Shown: piece by piece, positions 36,524-48,500 of the stretch
How the letters are laid out: each line of letters starts with the position of its first letter
Position numbering within the stretch: the stretch's first letter is position 1
Assembly (NCBI RefSeq): GCF_018320785.1
Contig: NC_054872.1
Span: 40,598,551 to 40,662,550 of the forward strand
Reading direction: 5' to 3'
DNA from: Cheilinus undulatus
Lineage: Eukaryota; Chordata; Actinopteri; Labriformes; Labridae
DNA: 64,000 nt
The notes under the pieces: model-generated
What the model was told of the DNA's origin: nothing
Database searches by the model: none
What the model saw: only the letters and a program-made list of their open reading frames with translations
Program-made: the position numbers and the translations under genes

Positions 36524-39500
36524 CTGATACATTCAAAATGAAGAGAAAGAGGGATCTGATTGTTTGTAATTATCAATAATATTACAACTGAAGAACACTT
36601 CAGGGTATCTTGAGTAGTGTCAAACCATTATATCATGAGTTTTAAATACTGGAAAGTCGTTCTGATGTGATTAAACTTACCTTCTGCAACAGTGAAGAGA
36701 GCTGAAGATCCACGAGGTGTTTGTCTAAAGAGAAAGAAAATAAAATATCTAGTAAATCTGCTGCACATCACCCCATATGGACAAAAAACATTTATGATGA
36801 TGCATATTGAACACAATAAAAGCAGCTAAAAAATATCAATCCATGGTAGCAAGAAAGTGAATTAGGGTACAAAAAGATTTAAGCTATAAAGGAGGACGCT
36901 GGGGTGGAGGATGTGTAGCAGCAGCAGCATGGTACATCAGCATTAATGCAAGCAGGGATTGGGGGGAGGAGTATGTGTCGAGAGAAAGAGCTATGATTGG
37001 CAGTGGGGGGTTGGGAGGCGATCACTGGGATCAGCTGTCTGTCTGCTAATCACAGCTGGGCGTATAACTACCGTGTCCTGCATTAACGGCTAATCTTCAT
37101 TTTATAAAAGAGTGTTTTGGTTGCTACAGGAGGCACTACGCTCTTGCTCACTGCTCGCTGCACGGTTTGGATCCTTCTTTCTCCCATAAACAAAACAGTG
37201 TGGATAAACCGCGTACACAGTCATTTAAAAATCTTTACAGGAAACAGAATTTCCCAAAGTTAAAGGCTTCAGTAATTGTTTTTCAAATCAACATCCAAAA
37301 AAGAAGGTTTTTGCCCAGCTCTGCAAACAACACGGTACTGAAATATTTCTGAAAGAAAATGTTTGCTCGGTCCAGCTGTCTCTTTTCAAAATTTTTTAAC
37401 AAGTCTCGAACAATCAATCAAGGCTGGCATGTCCTCTGCCTGTCTTTTGTTAGCAGCGCTGTTCCTCTCTCTTCACACTTGTGGAACCGGGGCTGTGCTG
37501 CACAGAGCAGTTCCTACTTTTTAAGTTTTTGGAATATTTATCAAATTACTGTAGGAGTTATTGTCCTCTGAGATCAGTGTTCTTGACCCTTTAATGTCCA
37601 GCAGTTGCCATTCTGTAATAAATAAGCTTGGTGGTATTTTTGATAGCTCCTATAAATTTAATCAACAGATATGATCAGTGGTAAAGACAAGCTTCTTTCA
37701 ACTGCTTATAGTGCAGACTGCACTCTATTGTGAAGCAGTAACCATGTTAATGCAAGAATAAGGGACCTACTCTATAATGTAAAAATATTTTTTACATTTT
37801 TATGAGAAAAATATTTTGCTTGCCTCGTAATGTAATAGCAGATGCAAAATGTGATAAGTTATCACAATGGGCACAAACAGATGTTATGTCATACACTTAG
37901 CCTTTGTAACAATATCAACCAGTTATTAGATTATATTTAACATGCCCATTTAGTAAAAGAGCCTAAAAAACATTTTGTGATAGTAAATTAACTACAGGTT
38001 TTATTTGTTTGAAAATTAAAACTGTGAGAAAGTTTCAGTAATTTTCTAACTGATTCTACTATACTTGAAAGAACTGGACAGATGCATGATCACATGATCT
38101 ACCATGAATTCAAAAAGGTAACTCGTAAATCTTTATAAAGAAGGATCTTACCTTCTGAGGTAGGGTTCTGATAGTCATCTGAAATAAAACACATAAATTG
38201 GGGTTTTATGTATTGTGTTTCTAACAAAATATTTCAGCAGCACAATTAGAGGTCAAGGGGCATTGCCCAACACTATGAATTAATTTATTCATAAAGTTGA
38301 TCAGCACTTACCATTTCGAATTTCACAGGTCCAGACTGGCTTGCACTGTGTCTCCACCTTAGTTGTCTGGGAGAGAGTGAGGTGGAAGCTTCTGTCTGGA
38401 TTCTCTATGAACACTTCGTAGAAGTTCGGGTCTTGGCTGTCATATCTGAGGGTAACTTTCTATTAAATCATGAAAAAGAAAGGAGTTGATTTTGTCTTCT
38501 AAAGTAAAAAAAAAATAAAACAAAATAAACTGAATACAACGGGAACCAAGGAGGATGGGGCACATACAATCTCTATAAAAGGTATTCACCTCCTTGGATG
38601 TTTTACCCTTTTATTGATTTTATAAATCAAACATGGTGATATAAATTGGCTTTTATTGACAAAAATGAAAAAAAAAAACACAAAAATACCTCTTTAATGT
38701 CAAAGTGAAACAGATTTCTACAAAGTAATGTCAGTTAAATCAAAATATGTAATGAAAAATAAGTGACTGCATTCACTCCACTTAAAGTGACTGACCTGAA
38801 TGTGTCTCAAGTAGTTGTGGTAAAAGGACACCTGTGTCTGGAAGTTACAGTCACTGGTTAATCAATATTCCTGGGTGCCATTACATCATGAAGACAAAAG
38901 AACAATCAAGTAACTCAGAGCAAAGGCTTTTAAAAAAGTACAAGTCAGGAAATGGATACAAGAAATTTCTAAGGGACTGAACATTCCCCAGAGTTTAATT
39001 ATTTGATCCACAAATGGAAGGAATATTGCACATGTAAATCTGTCTAGATCAGGCCATCCTCACAAACTGAGTGACCATGAAAGAATTTGACTTGTGAGAG
39101 AGGCCACCAAGACACCTATGACTACCCTGATGGAGCTTCAGCAGCTGAGATGGGAGAGGCTATGCATACAACAACTGTTGCATAGGTTCTTCACTAGTCA
39201 AAGCTTTTATGGAAGAGTGACAAAGAGAAAGCCACTGTTTAAGAAAACTCATTCAATCTCAATTAGAGCTCCCCAAAAGGCATGTGGGAGACTCCATGTT
39301 TGAGCGGACAAAAGTTCTTTGCTCTGATGAGACCAAAATGGTGCCTTTTGGCCATCAGACAAGATGCTATGTTTGGTTGACACCAAACACTGCACATCAC
39401 CGCAAAAGCATTATCCCCACTGTGAAGCATGGTGGTGGCAGCATCATGGTGTGGGGATGCTTCTCAGCAGCTGGCCCTGGAAGACTTGTAAATGTCAAGG

Positions 39501-42500
39501 GTAAAACAACCCAGTTAAATAAAGGAAAATCCTAAAGGGCAGTCTTATTCAGTCTTCAAGAGAACTATGGAGAAAATTTATTTTCCAGCAAGACAATGAC
39601 CTAAAGCATACAGAGAAAGCTACACAGAAATGGTTAAAAAACAACAAGGTGAATGCTTATGAATGGCTAAGTCAAAGCCAAGATCTCAATCCAAAAGAGA
39701 ATTTGTGTCTGGACTTGAAAAGGGCCATTCATACCTGATCCCTGTTCAACCCGACAGAGCTTGAGCAGTTTTGCAAAGAATGGAGTGAAATCTCAGTGTC
39801 CAGATGTGCAAGCCTGATTGAGACCTATCTACATCAGACTCAGTGCTGTGCACTCTACCTGCAGCCAAATGTGCATCTACTAAATGCTGACTTGAAGGGG
39901 GGTAAATATTTATGCACTTATTTTACTTTACAGTTTTAAAAAAAATGACATTTAATAGAAAGCTGTTTTTATTTGATACCAAAGAGGGTTTTACAAGAAA
40001 AAAAGGTCAAATAAGCTAAATTAGATTGACAAACCACATAAGTATTTTTATAAAAAATTTAAAAAGCTGCAAAATGTGGGTAGTTTTGACTCAATTTCAT
40101 CAGATGATTTAGCTGTTCTATGTTTACAAAAAATCTGATTGTTTATTGAAGAACTGTTTGTCCAAAATGTAAAATAATACTGTAAATTTAAAACAAAGTT
40201 CTTTGCAGTGTACAGTTATTTCATGACTAACAGACAAAGTTTACCTCTGGGAAAATCCTTGCTGAGTCTATATCTGCTGTGAGGCTAAAACCTTGCAGCA
40301 TTTTCAGGTGATTGTCTGGGCGTGGTTTTTGGATTATTTCATATCCATTCGAGAGTTCTTTTGTGTCCACAGTCTGCATTGAGTGAAAAATATATGGTGC
40401 TCAGTATTGTCATCTGTGTTTTAAAGAACAATATGAAGAATCAGTTCAACAATGGAGTATTGGGTCAATAGTGAGGAAAAGTTTACATATATTGCTTAAC
40501 AAATTTATTAGACCACCACCCAAAGTAAGGTTTATGCCACAACTGCCCTAAATTAACAGTGTTAGTAATTACCAAAATCATTTTTTATGTTTCTGCAATG
40601 GTTAATACACCAAAATTTAGAAGCTCTTTACCTAAATGATATTTTTAATGCCAAAATATAATTATTATTGTTATCCATGAATTTTCAAATTTACTGATTT
40701 ACAAAAAAACTGAAAAAACGTAAAGCAAATTATTATTTCTTGATTAATATGTCAAATTATAATTATTTATTTGCATTCCTGAACAGAAAAATGAGTTTTA
40801 GTGGTTGAATGTTTTGCTTGATTAGTTTCTGACTTCTCAGAGAAGCCCAGTGAGCCGGCTCAAACTTGGGTATAAAAAGGTGAATTCAGTTTGAAATTCC
40901 TCATTCCTGTTCAAAATGGTAAAATGTGGAGAGCTCACTGAAAATGAAAGAGTCTGCATTAAAAGCACTTCATGATGCTGGATGGTCTCTGAGACAAATA
41001 TAACAGGTGGTCTAATAAATTTGCTAAGCACCATATATTAAAGCTGGCCACACACTAGATGATTTTCATATTTCAAATGGCATTAAAACCATGGGAGATC
41101 ACAGACCTAAGTACAGTTTTAATGATCCTCAGACCACTTGGCAGGACTGTGAGACCACTGAGACCACACACCTGCACAGTATCAAACATGTTTGTGATTC
41201 AAGGTCTGGGTGGCTACTACGTAATTGGAGTAGGCAATTCATTGCGTTGACAACACACACTTGAAGATTATACAGAAAAATAATTTTTTATGATGAATCT
41301 GTGCTCAGGATACACCAGCATGATCGTCGGAGGAAGGCAAATCCGGTCTCAAATCGGGCTAAAAATCGTCTAGTCTGTGGCCAGCCTTAGATGATAGAAC
41401 AAAGCTGTAATAAGTCATTTTATTAGATAAAAAGTTATGCAAGGGAGTTTTACAGCTAAAACGAGAGACAGTATTTTACTCCCCTTCATCTCTTTGAGGA
41501 ACATTTTATTCACCTTTTTTAGAGCAGGATCACAGGGGATAAGGTACACATGCAGTTTGAGGAATGGTGTGTTGGGTTTATAGTATATCAACACATTGCA
41601 GCTTATTTTCACAGGAAAGCCAACTTTCATCAGTACCCCTCTTGTTGTGAAAACTGGTTCGGATAACTTGACATGGGATGGTGTAACTGCTGACACTTTT
41701 TCCACGAAATCTCCACAGTCATCTATGTGAAGGACTGCAAATTCTTTTGTTATGTTAGAATCTCCATCTGCACAAAACATAAATGCACTCACATGTGAAT
41801 ACAAGTATTGCATCAGTTTTCAAATTGTTGTTGGTAAATTTTATGCAGTTTTCTAAATTTCCACTTACCAGTGCAGATCCAGTGTGGCAGGTACACTTCA
41901 TCAAATTTTCCAGCAGCAACTCTGATGTCCATTAGAGGACCTGCTGGGAGGTATTCCATACTTTCCATCCTTTCCATGTGTCCTCCCCAGGAGCAAAACT
42001 GGTACTGAAAGCTAACCTTGTCCTTACAAACCCAGCGTAGGCCAGAGACACTGCATTCAAAGCAGTTCACTGCTTTAGACTGTAGGCTACAGAGTTGGAA
42101 ACAAAGTCAATGAGTTCTTGTGAGCATCTGGCATCAGTTTTGAGGATTTGAGTCATAATTTAGAACCAATTGATTTGTTTGAATTCTATGAAAAACAACA
42201 ATGAAGTTACTTTTACCTGTATGTTGGAGTTTCCTCAGTATCTGTAATTTGTACTTGGGGTTCAAGTTTATTCCAGACACTAGAGTCATGCTGCAGAGGA
42301 AAAACAAATGAAAATTTATCTTTTTGCAACATTGGAAATAAATAAAAAAGAGAAAATTAATTGGACGAATGAATGCGATTACCATGATGCTTCCTTGACC
42401 CCAAAACTCCAAACTTCTCATAAGATCTTTAGAAGACACAAAAAAATATTCTTTTTAATTTTACATTTCCATTCACATATTAATCCTTTATGGGGCAAGG

Positions 42501-45500
42501 AACCATATATGGTCACTTCAGTCGACTTCCATCATGGCTCTAGTTCTGTGGTAGAACTAGAATGATTTTTCTCAGCCAATCAGCAGAGTCAGTCAACTTC
42601 ACAAAAAAATGACATCACCAATCTGACCAATCAGCAGTGGGCCAGTCTCCAAAAACTTGGAAAATGTAGTTTTAGTCTCTTTTGTCCCAAACAAATGGCC
42701 CTGAAATCCGAACTAACCTTGATAAGCTGATGAACATAAAGGGTTGTAAAACAGTATGTTTGTGTTGGTTTTATGTTTTCTGGTAGAATTATAAAGTAAA
42801 AAATAAGTTGTATAAACGGTGAAATGTATGTGACTTTAGCCAGTTTTATAATAGCATAGCAGTTTGATTAAACTTAAATGACATAAATCAGTTTTTATTT
42901 TCATTTAAAGTCTCATCACAGCTAAAATTCACTTAGTAATTGAATACCTGTGATTTATTATAGATGAAAACCAGTGGTACCACCATTACATATACAGTAG
43001 TGTCAAGCCAAGGCAGAGAAAGAATGGACATTGTACTGTTTAGTTGTTTATTTATTCGTTTATTCTGTTTGGATATGGTGGGTGGGTCTCCTAGTTGTTT
43101 GTGCTGTTTAACTATATTACTAGGTAGGAGCTGCTGAGCAGACGCAGCAGAAGCAGGAGCAGGAGCAGATCAGGAGATCAGAGGAGACATTTGAGACGCC
43201 CCCAGTCAGTTTATTGTTTATTTAAACGAAGTAAATCTAAACTGATATGATGGAACTGCCTAGATGTAGATAAGTTTGTAGTAGGTTAAACGCTATTTGG
43301 TTGGGCAGAGTAAAGCAGTTTTGGTTCAACAGATAATTATGATTTGGTCAGGAAATAGACATTAAAAAAATCTGTTTTTTTAAATAGGTTGAGTGTTTCA
43401 TTATGTTTGGTTTCTTTCATGGATTATGATGATTTGTCTATTGTTATTTGTTCAGGTTTTCAACCTATTCATTTGAAGAAAATAAATCAAAAGAAAACTT
43501 CAAGAATTGAGCTGTCCTGCGTCCTCTGGTGTTACCTCAGCCCTTTCAAGTTCAGGCAACACTTCCTGATCAACTAGAGAACTTGACAAGTAGTCTGAAG
43601 CCAGTCAGGTCTGTCTTCTGAAAGAGGTCAAAATGTAAAGGCAACCTCAACATGTCTAATGAAATGAATATTTTGTATTCAAATAACTTTTAAATGTGCA
43701 AGTAAATACTCATTAGACTCTATTTGTGTTCCAATATTAACTATTCATACACATACACTTTGTGGATTTTTTAAAAATAATATACGGACAAGGAACCATA
43801 TATGGTCACTTCGCTGACCTTGATTTTCATGACAATGCATAAGTGACAAAAAAAAGGTCTTGGGATGTCTACCAATAATATTTAGGGCCTGAGCACTGAC
43901 CAGTGTGAGAGCCCTATTGAAATGCAAGGAATTATTTGTTATTTTTCTCTCACAACTTTTGCATTCTTGGTGGCCTTAACATGCTGCAAAACTCACCAAA
44001 TTTGGTGGCTTGTTAGATCCTGGTGAAAAATTTCATATTCTGGTGGTTGCATTCATCTCACTCAAAAAATGGCCCTTCAGGGGCCCCAAAACCTGGTATT
44101 CAGGAGCCCCGCCCACAAGTTTGGGTGACATGCATGAAAATCGGTACAATTGTGTATCATGACCAGATGGACAAAAAATCCTCATGGGACCATCCTCTAA
44201 AATGCACAGGAAGTGACATCATCAAGGAAAAGTGTCCAAATTTGGCTGTTTTTCGATCAATTTACAGTCCTTGCATTTGAACGAACTAGTCCGAAGGCAC
44301 TTATCCCATTGGCTCCAGAGTGGTTTCTCCTCAAACTAGGAGACCAAAAGTTATCAAAGGCTTGAGTTTTCACCAGTGGGCGGGGCTGCTGTATGGCCCC
44401 AAACTTTGATGACCACTTTTTTCACCATTTTTCTCCAAAGAAATGGTGTAAAAACAACAATAATTGTCCATAAATTTTCAGTACTTACACCAACCATCAC
44501 CAAACTTCTCACAGATGATCACACATGGATCCTGTATCAAATCATGCACCAATATCAGAAATCAATAACTCCGCCCCCTTCTGACAAAACAAAATTGATT
44601 TTTATCACTTTTTCCATTTTTCTCACTTTCAAAATTCAGCCCCCGAATACCATAGAACTAAGGCAGATGATCTTCGTGCATGACATGCACCATGACCACA
44701 CCTACAAAAAAGACTCTTGGACCCATGCCAAAATCCCAACAGGAAGTCCACTAGCTCTGCCCCAATTTCAAAATAAGGCCTCTTTTTGGACAATTATTCA
44801 CTGAAAACTACTGTAACTTTGGGGAGATCATTCTATGGTCTTCAACATGTTATGGCAACACATCAGTATCACACTGAATACGCCCACATGAAAACAGCTC
44901 ATCATGGTGCCCCCTACTGCCAACAGAAAGTGATGCAAATGGGTCATTTTTGAATTTGTCTTAGTGTGTTGAACCTATCAGGCTCTGATTTTGACCTGAA
45001 GTCCTCAATATCTGTCCCTACATTGACATGTTTAATTAACAGACACACCAGTGGCCATGTTGGCTATTTTGATCCTTTGCCATTGGACAGGAAGTGGGTC
45101 ATTTCTGTGTTATTCTTACTGTGTTGAACCTGTAACACTTATTTTGACATGTCAGCCATTACAGACAAAAATGTTGCTTGAATGAGTTTCTTTCTTGCAA
45201 CAAAAGAAAAACAGCGTTTGTTTCGATAGAAGATACCTCAGTTTCTTTGCAAGACAATCAATTTCATGGTTAAAAGACAGATTTTCTTCTAACAAAAAGC
45301 CAAGGTACTTATACGTTTGAACATATTCGATTGCCTCATTGTTTAAGGTAAAAAATCTGAGCACTGCCTTGAACTTGTGCCCTAGACCTTGAGAAGCACA
45401 TCATTTTGGTCTTGCTGGCATTAAGTACAAGTCTTAAGTCACACAGGTTTCTCCGAACAACATTAAAGGCCACCTGTAGTTTGTTTGTCGCGCTTTCTAA

Positions 45501-48500
45501 GGAAGACAACAATGCATACATCACCGTATCAGTGCGCGCAGAAATTAAATTGAGCCTCAGTAACATTCGCACACAACTTGTTTATATAAATAATAAATAA
45601 AATCCAGCCCAATATGGACCCATGTGGGACACCATTTTGAACATTTTAAAGGCTAGATAACAGACCATCAACTTCAACACTTTGCCTTCTGCCACTTAAA
45701 TAATTTGCAAACCATTTAAGTGCTGCTGGGGAAAACCCGATATCAGCCAGCTTCTGTAATAGGACAGAGTGGTTAACGGTATCGAAGGCCTTCAATAAAT
45801 CTAGAAAAAGTACAACACAAAGTTATTTAGAGTCAATGGCAATTATAATATCATTTACAACCTTTGCGGCAGCAGTGACTGTACTGTGTTTCTTTCTGAA
45901 TCCAGACTGCAGCTCGTTTAAAATGCTATTTTTAACAAAAATCCTTTCAACTGGTTATAGATCAACCCTTCCAGCACTTTTGCCAAAACTAAGAGTTTAG
46001 AAATTGGTCTATAGTTATTTGGGCAAGAGGGATCACCAGCTTTCAAAGCTGGGGTGACAAAAGCAGCTTTCCAAATCCCTGGTATTGTACCACTTTCCAA
46101 TGTCAGGTTGAAAATATAAGGCAAAGGCTCAGCAACTATTTCAGCAGTAATTTTTAAAAAGTATGGGTCTAGGCCATCAGGGCCAGCTGATTTCTTAACA
46201 TCTAACATTTTTAATTCAACATAAACTTCATTGACATTAAAAGGGATTAATTCAAATTTAAATTAAGAGGCTCATCTCCATAATTTTAAGAAGTTTCAGG
46301 GAGATCCAGGTGTTTTTGGCTTTCAAAAAGCAGACCAGAGGACACAAAATGTTAATTTAACACATTTAGAATTATCTTTTAGTCCGTTATGGTCTCATTG
46401 CCAAGCTTTATCATCTGTGGCAGGACGAAATTTTGTCCAGTGGCAGAGGACAATCCCTTTATCGTTCTCCAAAACTTATAAGGATCAGATGCATTTTCAG
46501 TCATCTGATTTACATAAAACTCAGATTTGGCTTTACTGATAAAAAGGGTACATTTATTTCTTGTCTAAAACATGTTCAGTCTGACTCAGATTTAGATTTT
46601 CTTGCAGCTGCCCATGTAGCATTTCGTTTGTGAACGAGATCAGAGAGTTCATCGGGGAACCAAGGCTTGTCACGCACACTATGAGTGAGTCTGCGTGCAA
46701 ACAAGAACTTGCCTGCACAGGTTTCCAGCAGCAGCCTTTAAACATTTCACACCTTTATGATGAACATGTTATGCATTTGCCCATCATGTGCCGCCCCAAG
46801 TAGCTCATGTGGAGGAGGGGCTGGGGGATGGAGTGGTGACTGAATGGGTCACAGATCAGCTCCATTACTTCATTAGCTGGCAAACCGACAATTTTAAAGT
46901 GTCCAGGGCATCTTTTTGATCTTTTATAACTTCCAGTTTGTTTGTTTTTTTGTTTTCTGTCAGGAGAGCTGCTGCTTCTGGTGTCTGGGAAATATTGATC
47001 TTGCAAGATCATTTTCACCTCAACTAGACATCTTGTGACGTTTTGATCTCTGCATACTGATGTAAAAAAGTCCACTACTGCTCCTAAATGTCTTACCTTA
47101 CTTAAAAAAAAAAACTCACAGACAGCTGGGTAGACAAGTCAAAAGTCATCTGCACCTTGTTTGACCAAACCTTTCCCTTTAACTTTTTTTTAATGTCTTT
47201 TTAAATCGGGAGCAAGTCCTTCTTTAAATGGTGAAGTTTGTGCAATAATTTTGATCTACAAAAAGTTCCTTTTCATTCATGTATCTAAACAGAAGATAAG
47301 TAACCTTTTCGGCCCTAGTGTATGTGCATTCAGCTGTTAGCATTACGTCTAAGGTCAGGGCTGTAAGGATAGATTAGAGAGGGTCATTTTGAACATGCTA
47401 GTTTACATAGGTTCGTATGGTTTCAAACCCATAAAGCTAATTAAAAGTTAGTGAGGAAAGAAACAATTTTCTGTCATAAGATTTATTTATTCATCTACTT
47501 ATTCATATGCAAATCTTAAAAATAACTTGGGTTGACTGACCATGTGCACCTGGTAAATCTGCTAAACATGAGACAACAATGACACAGATAATAATGCGGA
47601 TGGATGTTGCATCACAATGCTTTATGAATATTATCTGCAGGAATGATGGATTGCTGGTTTTAGTCCAGCCTCTCGCTCAATCACTATCTTTTTTGTTTCT
47701 TGGCACTGTCTCTTAGCCCAAGCGGATGTATTAAACAGTTCGATGAACTAAGTTGCCTTTTTAAGCTGAAGACTGGCGTATAAACTAATGCCTCAAAGTT
47801 GTATTCACTTCTCAAAAGATAATTGCGGCCTGCTGCCAAAAGTTACATGGTACTGAAAGCAGGTGGCCAGGGCACTCTGTGGAAAGTTGTGCTACTAGCC
47901 TGATTTCGAAACTACTGTTTTGAGGTGAAAAAGTGACATTCGGTCGCTATAATTGGAAACATTTGAATGTACCGTCTCGATCTTACCTTTGTGTTTTGAG
48001 CTGGACCCTGAAAGCCTCTCAACCAGATCACTCCTTTGAATGTCCTTTAAAACTTCTTTGGCCACTTCCACTGACTGCTGTTTCCTCACCAAGAGATCCA
48101 CCAGGACATGTGGCTTTTTGGCGTGCTTCATTTGGCTCCAGGGGATTTGTGGAAGGCTCTTGTGGAAGTATGCAACCTGTAGCATCCACTTGAATTTCTC
48201 AAGTTTGCTGTAACTCAAATCCTCCAGTGTCTTCAGGAGAACCTGTTTTGTTGCAGATTTGGTAGGTTCCTAAAAATAGTGAAGATCAAAGGTTACATTT
48301 AGCATATAACATTATAAATAATTCCTCTACCTAAACACTTTTAGATTGATTTCTAAAGCAAAAAATGACCTACATTACCCTATTATGCTTTAGTCTCATA
48401 ACACTGATTACTATTAGCTGACCAAACACAACATATTCCTGTATCTGTTTAAGTTTTTCAAAGAAATCTCTGAGGCCAATCTTAGGGAAGTTGTTATAAA

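Noticed and set aside
44023-44804. 85- and 142-codon plus-strand open frames
   Set aside because: They lie in an interspersed repeat block and have no protein motifs.
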